Shown piece after piece: positions 8,487 to 18,075 of a stretch of 64,000 bases of DNA. The translations under genes and the position numbers were made by a program. Origin of the DNA: Mesorhizobium sp. AR10 (GTDB lineage: Bacteria > Pseudomonadota > Alphaproteobacteria > Rhizobiales > Rhizobiaceae); NCBI RefSeq assembly GCF_024746795.1, contig NZ_CP080523.1:372001-436000 (forward strand). Direction: 5' to 3'. Within the stretch, counting starts at the first letter, position 1. Each line of letters starts with the position of its first letter. The notes below the pieces were generated by a model. That model had not been told where the DNA came from and did no database searches. It saw only the letters and a list, made by a program, of their open reading frames with translations.

Positions 8487-8870
8487 ATGTCAAAAGAGGA
8501 CCACGAAGTCCCCCTCAACGCTATTCGGGCCTTTGTCATGATTGCCAGGTGGAGGGGTATCGGGCGCGGCGCGCGCGCTCGGGACCACGCAGAGCTCGGT
8601 AAGCAGACACCTGTCGGTGCTTGCGGACTATCTCGACGCGCAGTTCTGGTCCGGCGTGGGCGAAGCAGCGAACTCACCGAATATGGTCGGTCTTTTGGTT
8701 CCGTTGTCGGAGAGTCGCTTGATACAATCAGCTTCACCGCTCACCGAATGAAACGCCAGTAAAACTCCACCGGCAATCGCATTGTCATTCGCACATCGCT
8801 GTCGACGTTTGCGTATACTCTGTTGATCCCAAACCTTGAGTGCCTGCCCACTACTTTGGCAGAATTGATT
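8487..8870 (+). pseudogene. Decayed LysR-family regulator
   Basis: Three pieces in two frames align with the intact LysR at 18242-19153: VPLNAIRAFVMIAR (helix 1), then GAARALGTTQSSVSRHLSVL (helix-turn-helix) in a shifted frame, then SSELTEYGRSFGSVVGESLDT back in the first frame. An in-frame TAA follows at about 8761, and RIVIRTSLSTFAYTLLIPNL continues after it. At least two frameshifts and one nonsense codon are needed. Similarity fades near 8870, shortly before an IS256-type remnant, so the effector domain is lost. It faces the binding protein at 7078 as the intact regulator faces the ABC operon. Confidence 0.8.
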
Positions 8871-8984
8871 TTGGGGTCATTTGGAACCGGATACGGCAAT
8901 GTGGACATCGTTGTGGGGGGTGGTGGTTTGAGAGCGCGGCTATGACGGCGCGTCGGATGGCTGGCAGTGTCGGGGGGTTAGGCA

Positions 8985-9414
8985 GCGGCTGCCGGCAAGA
9001 GCGGCCGCCGCGTCGTCTCGGCCTTCATCGCCACCGCGTTCGCCCAGGAGACACCCGACGCCGCCAGCGCCCAGTGGCGGGCCGTCGCCGACCAGATCCG
9101 ACCGAAGGTGCCCAAGCTCGCCGCCATCCTCGACGACGCCGAGCCGGAGGTGCTCGCCTACATGACCTTCCCGAAGGAGCACCGGGCGAAGCTTCACAGC
9201 ACCAACCCGATCGAGCGGCTCAACGGCGAGATCAAGCGGCGCACCGACGTGGTCGGCATCTTCCCGAACGACGACGCCATCGTCCGCCTCGTCGGCGCGC
9301 TGCTGCTCGAACAGAACGATGAATGGGTCGTCCAGCGCCCGCTACATGACGCTGGAAAGCGTCGGCCAGTTGAGCGATGATCCCCTCATCAGCCTGCCCG
9401 CCGTAGCGCGCTGA
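8985..9414 (+). mobile_element. IS256/mutator-family transposase, C-terminal remnant
   Basis: From about 8985 the frame reads GRRVVSAFIATAFAQETPDA and continues through HSTNPIERLNGEIKRRTDVVG and LVGALLLEQNDEWVV, the conserved C-terminus of IS256-family transposases including the last catalytic Glu region. A two-base deletion at about 9335 shifts the frame; the natural ending (RYMTLESVGQLSDD to TGA at 9412-9414) resumes afterwards. The N-terminal two thirds are absent. The stretch CACTCGGTGGGACACCATC at about 9464-9482 is probably the right terminal repeat. Confidence 0.8.
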
Positions 9415-9654
9415 TCAGGCCGGCAATGCCGGAAAGCACGGCGACCGATGCCGCCAGCTACACCACTCGGTGGGACACCATCGGCGCATCAGATGCAATC
9501 AGTGGCCTGTTGGGACGTCGTGTCGCGTGGTCCAGCAACTCAGCCGACTTGAGAGACGGCGTCCGTCAGGCCCTTCGCAATAGGAGCTCTCCGGTGGTTA
9601 GAATTGCCGGCGCAGCCGCCGACCAGCAACATGGTTGAAGGCCCCCCGGATGTA

Positions 9655-10401
9655 TCAGGGTTGAAGTTCGTGCCATGCAGCTGAGGGGTCATTCACGATT
9701 ACCGCATCCGGCGTCCGCTTGATCAGTTCTCGGAATTGGTCGGGATCGATTTCGCCGGTCGCCTTGTCGCCAATCCCCGATGTGACAACTATCCGTAGCC
9801 CGGCCGCTCGAAGATGGAGGATGCGCTCCGCGGAGGCGCGGGGCTGATGAAGCCTGGCCCACTGATTTGGTCTGAGCCGCGCGAATGACATGATGTCATC
9901 GTCTTCCCGCATGAGCGCCACCTGGCGAATGGCCGGAAACCTGTCGTAGAGGTCGTCGCTTTCGACGCAACTGCGAATGCCTATGAGCAGACGACGAGGG
10001 TCGGCGAAGACAAGTGACTTCTCGACGAGGCAAACGACCCGCTCGGGGTCGGTCTCTTTGACATCCAAGAACATCGCGTGACCAAGCCTCGCGACCTCAG
10101 AGAATTTCGGCGTCGTCGGCGCCGCGTCGACGAGCTCTTCCCACGACATGTGTTGGAGCTCGCGAAGCGATCCTCCGTCATTGACCACATCATCGTGATA
10201 GCAAACGATCTCCCCATCATCCGTCAGACGAACGTCCATTTCGATGACGTCAGCCCGGTCGCCAGCAGCCCGGAACGCGCTCATCGTATTTGAAGGTTCA
10301 TGAGAAGACGCTCCGCCATGGGCGATGATCATCGGTCTCTTGTGGCTTTGATGGTGCCAATCCCATATTGATCCCTGAACGGATTCTAGAATTGAATTCA
10401 T
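9655..10401 (-). CDS. Glycerophosphodiester phosphodiesterase family protein
   Basis: The 248-residue GDPD TIM-barrel protein would hydrolyse glycerophosphodiesters to glycerol-3-phosphate and an alcohol. Visible are IIAHGGASSHEPSNTMSAF (about 25-43), VIEMDVRLTDDGEIVCYHDD (about 52-71) and VVTSG/VIVNDPS near the end. Compared with the family consensus HRGA...PENT, the Arg after His is Gly and the Glu of ENT is Ser, while the downstream metal ligands E, D and H are kept. There is no signal peptide, so a cytoplasmic UgpQ-like role is likely. It is divergent from an amidohydrolase and lies within a cluster carrying a Ugp/Mal-type transporter. Confidence 0.85.
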   Translation of the reverse strand: MNSILESVQGSIWDWHHQSHKRPMIIAHGGASSHEPSNTMSAFRAAGDRADVIEMDVRLTDDGEIVCYHDDVVNDGGSLRELQHMSWEELVDAAPTTPKFSEVARLGHAMFLDVKETDPERVVCLVEKSLVFADPRRLLIGIRSCVESDDLYDRFPAIRQVALMREDDDIMSFARLRPNQWARLHQPRASAERILHLRAAGLRIVVTSGIGDKATGEIDPDQFRELIKRTPDAVIVNDPSAAWHELQP

Positions 10402-10436
10402 AGTCTTTCCAATTGCTCTTTTTCGAAACGATCGTT

Positions 10437-11330
10437 ATGTCGCCGGCCAATTCGTATCAGCCCCTGGATAGCGTGACAGACCCTTCCCCCCTTCGGGTAA
10501 TCGACACGCACGCCCATCTTTGTCATCCGCAAAAATTTTCCTACATTTGGGCGAAGCGAGACCCTCATGACCTGATTGCGGTTGATGCGGCTTCCTTCTT
10601 CGAGGATACCTCTCCCGCCGGCGTTGAAAAGATGGTCTTCGTGGAGGCAGCCGTGGAGCCAGCCCAGCATTTTCAAGAGCTTGCTTTTGCAGAGGAGCAA
10701 AGTCTTCTCGATCCCAGGGTAGCGGGCTTCATCGCGGCCGCACCTGCGCACCCAAACGAAATGGCCGCAAAGCTGGAGCGTCTCGCAAGCCATCCGCTCG
10801 TGCGCGGGATCCGCTTCCTAAGTCGCTATGCCCCTCGGCCCGAGTTCCTCTTGGAAAAACCGATCCGCGAGCTCATGGAGAAGCTCTCATCTCTTGGGCT
10901 CATCTGTGAGATTGGGGTTTGGGCGCAGGAACTTCCGATTGTTGCCCAGTTGGCGCGAAACTGCCCGGAGACGATCTTCATCTTGAACCACGCTGGAAAG
11001 CCCAATATAGCAGGCGGCGAACTCGAGCCATGGGCCCAAGACCTGAGGCGGCTCGCACAGCATCCAAACGTCCTCTGCAAACTCTCGGGGCTGGCGACCT
11101 TGGCGGGTCTTCGCGGCTTCAGTCGGGAAATCCTTGCTCCTTTCGTTTGTCATGTCGTCGAGGTGTTCGGCCCCGAGCGGGTCATGTATGGGAGCGACTG
11201 GCCAATGGCTTCGACTTCCGTGCACTATTTGCAACGGATAACCGCCGTTCGTCAGTCACTATCCGATCTTTCCCGGGAGGAGCTCGACGCAGTTTTCAAA
11301 GCGAATGCTGAACGCATCTACCGGATTTGA
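10437..11330 (+). CDS. Amidohydrolase-2 family metal-dependent hydrolase (lactonase-like)
   Basis: The 297-residue TIM-barrel protein has the N-terminal metal motif VIDTHAHL (about residue 20), a mid-domain His in ILNHAGKP (about 184), KLSGLA, and a C-terminal GSDWP (about 255). This is the COG3618 layout shared with L-fuconolactonase and related sugar lactonases. The start at 10437 (MSPANSYQP) was chosen over an in-frame codon at 10413 because the extra residues have no counterpart in the fold; no clear ribosome site helps. It diverges from gdpD with almost no spacer. Sugar-acid lactone hydrolysis is an inference. Confidence 0.8.
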   Translation: MSPANSYQPLDSVTDPSPLRVIDTHAHLCHPQKFSYIWAKRDPHDLIAVDAASFFEDTSPAGVEKMVFVEAAVEPAQHFQELAFAEEQSLLDPRVAGFIAAAPAHPNEMAAKLERLASHPLVRGIRFLSRYAPRPEFLLEKPIRELMEKLSSLGLICEIGVWAQELPIVAQLARNCPETIFILNHAGKPNIAGGELEPWAQDLRRLAQHPNVLCKLSGLATLAGLRGFSREILAPFVCHVVEVFGPERVMYGSDWPMASTSVHYLQRITAVRQSLSDLSREELDAVFKANAERIYRI

Positions 11331-11352
11331 CCCAGCAGGCCGAACATATCGC

Positions 11353-12651
11353 TCAGTTGACGGTCGCGCAATTCGATGGCAGTAGCGCTTGAACTTCGGC
11401 TTTCATGGTCGGCATCGTCGCATTCGCGTCGGAGCGGCCTGTTGCGACAGCCTCGACATGAGTCTTCATGACGTCGATGATCTTCAGGCCATTTGCGCCT
11501 GCCCAAGATTCCCACGGCGAGACGATCTGCAGCTGTTTGACGCTAGTCAAGAGCTCCGGGTGTTTGTCATAATAGGCCTTCAGTAAATTCTCATCGTTGA
11601 TCGCCTTTTCGTTGCTCGGCATGTAGCCGGTATATTGCGCCATTAGCGTCTGTCCGATCGGGCCCGTCGCGAATTTGACGTATTCCCACGCGGCCTGTTC
11701 CTTTTCTGCGGACGACGGCAGGATGACGGCACTCGTGCCGCCGGCGGGAACCTTCCCACCGTCGACTACATCCGGCCAAGGCATCGTGCGAAAGCGGAAG
11801 CGCCCCTGCGCCAGTTTTGCTGCGGTCGTGACGTAAGACGTCGAACCGGCCACTATTCCAAGCTTCCCGGCATCAAACGCCTGGCGGGACTGGCTCCAGT
11901 TCAAGTTTGGCATCCCAGCCTCGTGAAATGATTGCAAGGTCTGCAATCCCCACAAGCCGGCATCGCTGTCGAATCGGGCTTCGCAGCCGTTCGGGCCGAC
12001 GAGGTTGCCCCCATGGCTATTCACGAGCGCTTGGTAGAGCCAATTTCCGGAAGCGTCCCATTGAAAGAAGAAACCGTCAGGCTTTCCTGGCAGATTGCCG
12101 ATTTTAACGGCCAGATCGTTGATCCCGCCCCACGTTTTAGGAAAATGATCAATGTCTCCACCGGCAGCGCGGACCAGGTCCTCGTTGACATAGAGGATCG
12201 GCGTGGAAACCGCGAACGGAAGTGCAAAGACGTTGGCAGAGACCTTGCCCAGATCAACTATCGACTGATTGTAGCCGAGTTGTTGGAAGCCGCCATCCTT
12301 ACTTGCCAGCTCATCCAGAGGCACAATCAAATTGCGACCCTCCAGAAGGCGCACTTGGTTGAGGCCGACAAAGGCAACGTCGGGAAGATCTTTGCTCAGG
12401 ACCCCTCGCAGGATTTGCTCCACGCCTGCCTCGTAATCCTTGGCCGGCGTGCGGAACTCGATCTTGATGTCGGGATGTTCTGCCATGAACCGCGTCGCTA
12501 TCTCCTTCTGCACATCGGAGAAGTTAGCTGGGACCGCGTAGAGGACGGACACCGTGACAGGCGCGGCAAGCGCCGGTTGGAGCGCCAAGCCTGCGAGCAC
12601 GGCAATAGATGTCATCGCCATGCGCAAATGTCGAATGGTTCTGTTTGACAT
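11353..12651 (-). CDS. Family 1 extracellular solute-binding protein (ABC importer)
   Basis: The 432-residue protein has a Sec signal peptide (MSNRTIRHLRMAMTS... ending LQPALA). ATG 12651 was chosen because AGAGGA lies 9 bases upstream. The mature part shares the family core with the two neighbouring binding proteins, including NWSQSRQAFDAGKLGIV and the late VPAGGTSAVILPSS. It is downstream of the HpcH/HpaI aldolase gene on the same strand after a 240-bp gap, so it may have its own promoter. Ligand unknown. Confidence 0.85.
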   Translation of the reverse strand: MSNRTIRHLRMAMTSIAVLAGLALQPALAAPVTVSVLYAVPANFSDVQKEIATRFMAEHPDIKIEFRTPAKDYEAGVEQILRGVLSKDLPDVAFVGLNQVRLLEGRNLIVPLDELASKDGGFQQLGYNQSIVDLGKVSANVFALPFAVSTPILYVNEDLVRAAGGDIDHFPKTWGGINDLAVKIGNLPGKPDGFFFQWDASGNWLYQALVNSHGGNLVGPNGCEARFDSDAGLWGLQTLQSFHEAGMPNLNWSQSRQAFDAGKLGIVAGSTSYVTTAAKLAQGRFRFRTMPWPDVVDGGKVPAGGTSAVILPSSAEKEQAAWEYVKFATGPIGQTLMAQYTGYMPSNEKAINDENLLKAYYDKHPELLTSVKQLQIVSPWESWAGANGLKIIDVMKTHVEAVATGRSDANATMPTMKAEVQALLPSNCATVN

Positions 12652-12892
12652 GTCTAAAAATCCTCTTTTTGGCCGGTAATTTGGCCGTTGGTAATACTGA
12701 AATGGATCAGATCGGCTACGTTGAGCCCACGTCTTGAATATGAGGCTCGGGAGGCAGCAACGCTCCCTCCCATCTTCGTTGCGGCCGCCAGCAGGACGCA
12801 ACAAATCGGCTTCACTCAAGCTATTCCTGAGCAAACCTCCAACCAACTTTGATGGCTGGTTAGATTAGCGGCGGACTGCTCGTCGTCCGAAC

Positions 12893-13705
12893 TCACTCGG
12901 CCGCGACTGACGTCCTCGTAGCGTCCGGATCAGCCGGCAGCGCGTGATCTCGAGAGGATATCGACGCATCATATGCGTTAAGGCGATCGAAAAAGTCGGT
13001 CGCGCCATAGGCGAGCATATGGTTGGTATGGTCATAAACCAGTCGAACCCCCTTGTTCAGGAATTCGGCGACGTCGGTCCGATTGACCAAAGTGCCGCAG
13101 ACCTTGCCGGCGCTGACAATTGTCTTGATGGCGCCGTTGACAACCTCTTCGACTTCCCTGGCTCGCTTTCCGCTCTGCCACTCATAAGTATAAGGGACGT
13201 AGCCCATTGTAAGGGCGAGATCGCCTGGTGCGATGAGATATGCGTCCACTCCGTCGACCGCCAGGATCTCGGGAAGGTTGTTTACGGCTTCTATCGTTTC
13301 GATCATGAGAATGAGGAAGCGGTCCTGATGGTCGAACGGCGCGGAGAACCTGAATCGATCAACGATACTTTGAGCCATCTTCGCATCCGAGACGAGCGGG
13401 ATCATGAGTCCGTCAACGCCGCATTCGAGATATTTCGTGACCATCCACGGCGATGGATCCTCCGGCCGGAGAACGGACACTATTCCTGCCAAAGTCGCCG
13501 CACGGGCCATCTCCTCAACGCGCTCCGGCCCGGCCGAACCGTGCTCGCAATCGATGAGTACTGCATCGAATCCGCATTCGCCCAGCTTTTCCACCAGGCT
13601 GGGTGAGGGATGACTTGAGTGCACGAGCGTGCCGATACCGCCGGAACGCAGTTTCTCTTTCAGCGCGCGCGAGGCAGATAGATCTCGCCTTAGGAAGGAT
13701 GCCAT
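12893..13705 (-). CDS. HpcH/HpaI aldolase family protein
   Basis: The 270-residue protein has the 2,4-dihydroxyhept-2-ene-1,7-dioate aldolase/citrate lyase-beta fold. FDAVLIDCEHG (about 47) carries the Asp-Glu-His signature, GVDGLMIPLV (about 97) follows, and MIETIEAVNNL (about 132) holds the metal-binding Glu. The enzyme class performs reversible retro-aldol cleavage releasing pyruvate or a related oxoacid. It is located between two binding-protein genes and downstream of the ABC transporter genes, so it probably acts on the imported substrate. Confidence 0.85.
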   Translation of the reverse strand: MASFLRRDLSASRALKEKLRSGGIGTLVHSSHPSPSLVEKLGECGFDAVLIDCEHGSAGPERVEEMARAATLAGIVSVLRPEDPSPWMVTKYLECGVDGLMIPLVSDAKMAQSIVDRFRFSAPFDHQDRFLILMIETIEAVNNLPEILAVDGVDAYLIAPGDLALTMGYVPYTYEWQSGKRAREVEEVVNGAIKTIVSAGKVCGTLVNRTDVAEFLNKGVRLVYDHTNHMLAYGATDFFDRLNAYDASISSRDHALPADPDATRTSVAAE

Positions 13706-13746
13706 TGGATTGCCTTTCGTAGATTGAATTCAAAGTGATGGTGATA

Positions 13747-15015
13747 TCAGCGCGGGGACATCAAGTCAGACACATCGCGCGACATCTGCTCGAGCGCCTG
13801 TTGCGGTGTTGCTTTTTGCAAAACTACAGATGCAAGATGGTCCTTGATGACCGTGGTGATCTTGACGGAATTTTCGCCTGGAAACGCTTCCCATGGCCCC
13901 ATCTTCGATAGCGCCGGAACCAGCGCACTGAGATTGGGGCGCGAGGAGTAATAGGTCTTAAGTCGTTCGTCTTGAAACGAAAGATCGTTCGCGGGGAGAT
14001 AAGCGGTCCGCGTTGCCATGACAGTCTGGCCGGCAACGCTTGAGGCGAACTTCATGAAATCCCAAGACCGCTGCTGCTGCTCAGCATTGTTTGAGAACAT
14101 AATGCTGACGGGGCCGGCCGCCGGCAGGTAGCCCATCTGGGTTCCGGTCGGAAACGGTCGCATTGCGATCTGGAATCGACCCTGAGATCGCTTTTCGATC
14201 GCCTCGTAGCTGCTGCTTGAAGTGCAAAGAATACCGAGTTGCCCTGCCGAAAACGCCTGTCGCGCCTGATCGCGGGACATATCGACGCGTGATTGCCCAC
14301 ACTGTCCAAAACCTTGCAGCACCTTCAAAGCCGCGAGTCCTTCGGGGCCAGCAAAACCGATGCTACGATCATCGTTCGCCAGAATGCGGCCGCCAAATCC
14401 ATTAAGCAGGCCGTGGAAAGTCCAGTTCCCTCCGTTGTCGTACTCCATAAACCCGCCGACGACGTTGCCTTGTCGGAGATCATCGATTTTGCGACCCAGA
14501 GCGATAATGTCTTCCCAACTGTCTGGTGGTGTGTTGACACCCGCGCGTGCTAGCAAGTCGAGGTTGTAAAGAACGACCGGCATTGAAACGGCAAAGCCGA
14601 GACCGTCGAGGTTTCCTTTGAATTTGCCAATTCGGGTAACAGCGGCTGAGTAGTTCTCTGCCCAGTCGGTTTCGGTCCGCTGGAACACGTCGAGATCCTG
14701 GGCGAGATGCCTATCTACGAAGACTCGAAGGTAGTTCGGACTGATGAAGAGAACGTCGGGTATTTCTCCAACTACCGCGTTTCGAAGAATTGTGGTAATG
14801 GCCTTTTCGTCCTCTCGAATCGAGGTGTCTAGACCTACTTTGACGTTGCGTCTTCCGACGAACTCATCTCGGAGGGCCTTGAACATATCGCCAAAAATTG
14901 AGGGCAGAGCGACAATCCGCAGTCCCTCTGCTGCTTCTGCTGGTGCAATCGCACCGGTTGTGAACAAAATGGAGGACGAGCCGGCAAGAAAGTGGCGCCG
15001 CGTTAGTTCAAGCAT
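13747..15015 (-). CDS. Family 1 extracellular solute-binding protein with Tat-like signal
   Basis: The 422-residue protein starts MLELTRRHFLAGSSS, a twin-arginine-type signal followed by a hydrophobic stretch and an APAEAAEG cleavage region. ATG 15015 has AGAGGA 8 bases upstream. DMSRDQARQAFSAGQLGIL (about 245-263) is nearly identical to the element in the binding protein at 7078-8337, showing common descent. It follows the permease genes by 32 bp and is the most likely native partner of this transporter. Confidence 0.87.
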   Translation of the reverse strand: MLELTRRHFLAGSSSILFTTGAIAPAEAAEGLRIVALPSIFGDMFKALRDEFVGRRNVKVGLDTSIREDEKAITTILRNAVVGEIPDVLFISPNYLRVFVDRHLAQDLDVFQRTETDWAENYSAAVTRIGKFKGNLDGLGFAVSMPVVLYNLDLLARAGVNTPPDSWEDIIALGRKIDDLRQGNVVGGFMEYDNGGNWTFHGLLNGFGGRILANDDRSIGFAGPEGLAALKVLQGFGQCGQSRVDMSRDQARQAFSAGQLGILCTSSSSYEAIEKRSQGRFQIAMRPFPTGTQMGYLPAAGPVSIMFSNNAEQQQRSWDFMKFASSVAGQTVMATRTAYLPANDLSFQDERLKTYYSSRPNLSALVPALSKMGPWEAFPGENSVKITTVIKDHLASVVLQKATPQQALEQMSRDVSDLMSPR

Positions 15016-15047
15016 TGAATGATCCTCTTCGAACCTAGAGACTAACT

Positions 15048-15950
15048 TCATTTGACCGCCCCCTTGGCGAGGCCCTCGAGGAACCAGCGTTGTGCGGAGA
15101 GGAAGGCGATGAGGAGAGGGAGGACGACGAGGGTGGAAGCGGCCATAAGGGGGCCGTAGTCGTTGCCGGCCTCCTCGTTCTTGAAGGCCATGATGCCGAG
15201 CGATGGAGGCATGAGGTTTTCGTCACGCACGGCGATCAGCGGCCAGAAGAGGTCGTTCCAGTGGGAGACGACGGAGAAGATCGAGAACGCAATGACCGCG
15301 GGCAGTGCCATCGGCACCATGATCCTCCAGACGATCGCCAGCTCGGAGAGCCCGTCGAGGCGGGCGGCATGCACGATGTCGTCGGGGATCGCTTTGAAGA
15401 ACTGGCGGAACAGGAAGATGCCGAAGGGTGACACGACGAAGGGGAAGACGAGTGCGGCATAAGTGTTTAGAATTCCGGTCTGATAACCGAGGATGAAGAG
15501 CGGTAGCGCCAGCACCTGATGCGGGATGAGCAAGCCGATCAACACGAGGGCGAAGAGCACGTCGCGGCCGCGGAAGGTGAGCTTGGCAAGCGCATAGGCC
15601 GCCGGGGCGCAGACGAGGATCTGCAAGGCGAGGATGACGGCGCAGACGAGGAAGCCGTTGGCCATGTAGCGGGGCAGCCGCGCCTCGGTCACGGCACGGG
15701 TGTAATTCTCGGCCGCATACCACTCTTCAGGAAAGAAGGAGAAGGAGGCTTGAAAGATCTCGCCGGGCGGCTTGAGCGACAGCGAAACCATCCACAGGAA
15801 GGGGACGAGGATGAGCGCGCCGGTCATAAACAGTACCCCGTGGCGGAAAACCGCGGCGGAGAGGCCCGGGGTTAGGGGTTTGGCGGCGGGTTTTGCCATG
15901 AGCTTGCCCATGGGAGTGGCAGGTGCGGATGTGGTGCCGATCAGGTTCAT
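15048..15950 (-). CDS. ABC transporter permease, MalG/UgpE-type
   Basis: The 300-residue inner-membrane protein has six predicted spans and the EAA loop HAARLDGLSELAIVWRIMVP (about 205-225) that contacts the ATPase. The start at ATG 15950 overlaps the stop of the upstream permease by four bases (ATGA), so translation is coupled. A longer upstream open frame is not coding. It belongs to the carbohydrate/glycerol-3-phosphate permease family and works with the protein at 15947-16903 as a heterodimer. Confidence 0.9.
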   Translation of the reverse strand: MNLIGTTSAPATPMGKLMAKPAAKPLTPGLSAAVFRHGVLFMTGALILVPFLWMVSLSLKPPGEIFQASFSFFPEEWYAAENYTRAVTEARLPRYMANGFLVCAVILALQILVCAPAAYALAKLTFRGRDVLFALVLIGLLIPHQVLALPLFILGYQTGILNTYAALVFPFVVSPFGIFLFRQFFKAIPDDIVHAARLDGLSELAIVWRIMVPMALPAVIAFSIFSVVSHWNDLFWPLIAVRDENLMPPSLGIMAFKNEEAGNDYGPLMAASTLVVLPLLIAFLSAQRWFLEGLAKGAVK

Positions 15951-16903
15951 TGGTAATGCACCCTTTTGTCGATGGCGCGGGCCTGGATGAGGGTGAGCGC
16001 TACGACGATGAGAAGGAAGACGATGGTGACGGAGGCGCCGTAGCCGGTCCTGAGGTATTCGAAGCTTTCGCGGTAGAGGGTGTAGAGTAGCACTTCGGAG
16101 GCATGCCCCGGCCCGCCCTGGGTGAGGATCTGCACCGTGTCGAAGGCCTCGAAGGCGCGCAGCGCCACGACGATGACGACGAACATCATCACCGGCCCGA
16201 GCATCGGCAGTGTCACGGTCCTTAAGCGGTCGAGCCAAAGGTCGACGCCGTCGATATCGGCGGCATCATAGAGGTCCTGCGGGATGGCCTTGAGGCCGGC
16301 GAGGAACAGCACCATGGCGAAACCGAGGTTCTGCCAGATGCCGATGACGGCGAGTACCGGCAGCACTGTCTCCTCGTCGCGCAGCCAGTTGGCGGTGGGG
16401 AGGCCGAGGCTGGCAAGCGTCTGGTTCAAAAGCCCGATGGTAGGATGCAGCAAGGCCTCCCAGGAGATCGCCATGGCGGTGAGCGTCGCCATGAAAGGTA
16501 AAAAGTGGATGGCACGATAGAAGGCCCGCAGTGAGTTTCCGCTCTCTATCAGCAGCGCGATCACAAGGCCGAGGATGACGGTGCCCGGCACGGTGATCAG
16601 CACATAGACGATGGTGTTCTTCAGCGACACGCGAAATCCCGGATCAGCAAACACTTCACGGAAGTTGGCAAAGCCGACGAAGGAGAGCGAGGTGGCGCCA
16701 AACTGCCAGTCGGTGAGCGCGATGGCCAAGACGGCGAAGATCGGCAGGATGAAGAGGACTATGAGCAGCAGGAGTGCGGGGCCGGCAAGCGACCACGCGG
16801 CAAGCATTTCAGTGATCCGATGACGGCGCAGCGCCTTTTGGGAAGCGCGGCGATCAGCTGAGGATGTAACCACTTCCCCTGTGGCTGAAGAGGCGATGCT
16901 CAT
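15947..16903 (-). CDS. ABC transporter permease, MalF/UgpA-type
   Basis: The 318-residue protein has an N-terminal cytoplasmic segment, six predicted membrane spans and the EAA loop YDAADIDGVDLWLDRLRTV (about 215-235). ATG 16903 overlaps the ATPase stop by four bases (ATGA), and its own stop overlaps the next permease start the same way. The chain ATPase-permease-permease is therefore a tightly coupled operon. Confidence 0.9.
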   Translation of the reverse strand: MSIASSATGEVVTSSADRRASQKALRRHRITEMLAAWSLAGPALLLLIVLFILPIFAVLAIALTDWQFGATSLSFVGFANFREVFADPGFRVSLKNTIVYVLITVPGTVILGLVIALLIESGNSLRAFYRAIHFLPFMATLTAMAISWEALLHPTIGLLNQTLASLGLPTANWLRDEETVLPVLAVIGIWQNLGFAMVLFLAGLKAIPQDLYDAADIDGVDLWLDRLRTVTLPMLGPVMMFVVIVVALRAFEAFDTVQILTQGGPGHASEVLLYTLYRESFEYLRTGYGASVTIVFLLIVVALTLIQARAIDKRVHYQ

Positions 16904-18075
16904 TGCACGCGCTCCTTCATGCGCAGCACAGTCGCGCTTGCGTGGTCGTGAGGACGCAGACGGCGCCCATCCGGGCAAAAGAGGAGCAGCCTTTCCGGTT
17001 TGACCCCGAGATGCAGCGTCTGGCCAGAACTGATAAGCGGCGCACGCTCAGCAAGCAGGCGGGCGATGACGGGATGGTCCGTCCCCGGAACGTGGAGATG
17101 CACATAAAGGTCGGAGCCCATGTGCTCGACCAAGCGTACGGCACCGGTCAGGATGTTGTGACCGCCGGCCTCGACGAGGTGGAAGGCTTCGGGCCGGATC
17201 CCGAGAGCAAGGCCAGTCCCCGATGTTACATTGCCAGGAACGGTGAAGCTCGTGCCCGCGGTCTCGGCCAGCCCGCCATCGCGCACTCGTGCCGCCAGCA
17301 TGTTGATCTTCGGCGAGCCGATGAACTCGGCCACGCGTCGATCGTCGGGGTCGGCATATATCTCCTGCGGCGGGGCCACCTGCAGAAGCTCGCCGTCGAG
17401 CATGACCGCGACCCGGTCGGACATGGTCATGGCCTCCGACTGGTCGTGGGTCACATAGACGAAGGTGACGCCAAGGCGGTCATGCAATTCCTTGATCTCG
17501 GCGCGCATCTGCACCCGCAGCTTGGCGTCGAGATTGGAGAGCGGCTCATCCATCAGGAAGACGGCTGGCTGGCGTACCATGGCGCGGCCGACGGCGACCC
17601 GCTGCCGCTGGCCGCCGGAAAGCTGGCCTGGCTTGCGCCCCAGAAGGTGCCCGATGCCGAGCACCTTGGCGGTGCGCATCACGTCCTTTTCGATCGCCGC
17701 GGCCACCGCCTTCGTTCCCGGCAGGACACGCCCGACCAGCGGCAGACGCTGCCAGGCCGACAGCCGGCGCATCCTGAGCGGTACGGCCATGTTCTCTTGC
17801 ACCGTCATGTGCGGGTAGAGCGCATAGGACTGGAACACCATCGCCACGTCGCGCCGCTTCGGCCGCACACCGTCGACGACGCGCCCACCGATCGCGATCG
17901 AGCCGCCGGTCTGCACCTCGAGCCCGGCGAGGATTCGCAGCAGCGTCGACTTCCCGCAGCCCGACGGACCGAGAAGCGTCAGGAACTCGCCGTCGGCAAT
18001 ATCGAGCGACACATCACGCAACACAGGCGTGGCGCCGAAGGATTTTTCTATTTTTTCGATAGTGATGGCCGCCAT
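16900..18075 (-). CDS. ABC transporter ATPase, MalK/UgpC-type
   Basis: The 391-residue protein has Walker A GPSGCGKST (about 36), Q-loop FQSYALYPHMTV, signature LSGGQRQR (about 153), Walker B FLMDEP (about 173), H-loop THDQSEAM and a C-terminal regulatory TOBE domain. Relative to MalK there is an insertion of roughly 20 residues after the Q-loop (WQRLPLVGRVLPGTKAV). It is the first gene of the minus-strand operon and faces the LysR regulator across about 165 bp that contains a LysR-type palindrome. Confidence 0.92.
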   Translation of the reverse strand: MAAITIEKIEKSFGATPVLRDVSLDIADGEFLTLLGPSGCGKSTLLRILAGLEVQTGGSIAIGGRVVDGVRPKRRDVAMVFQSYALYPHMTVQENMAVPLRMRRLSAWQRLPLVGRVLPGTKAVAAAIEKDVMRTAKVLGIGHLLGRKPGQLSGGQRQRVAVGRAMVRQPAVFLMDEPLSNLDAKLRVQMRAEIKELHDRLGVTFVYVTHDQSEAMTMSDRVAVMLDGELLQVAPPQEIYADPDDRRVAEFIGSPKINMLAARVRDGGLAETAGTSFTVPGNVTSGTGLALGIRPEAFHLVEAGGHNILTGAVRLVEHMGSDLYVHLHVPGTDHPVIARLLAERAPLISSGQTLHLGVKPERLLLFCPDGRRLRPHDHASATVLRMKERVQ

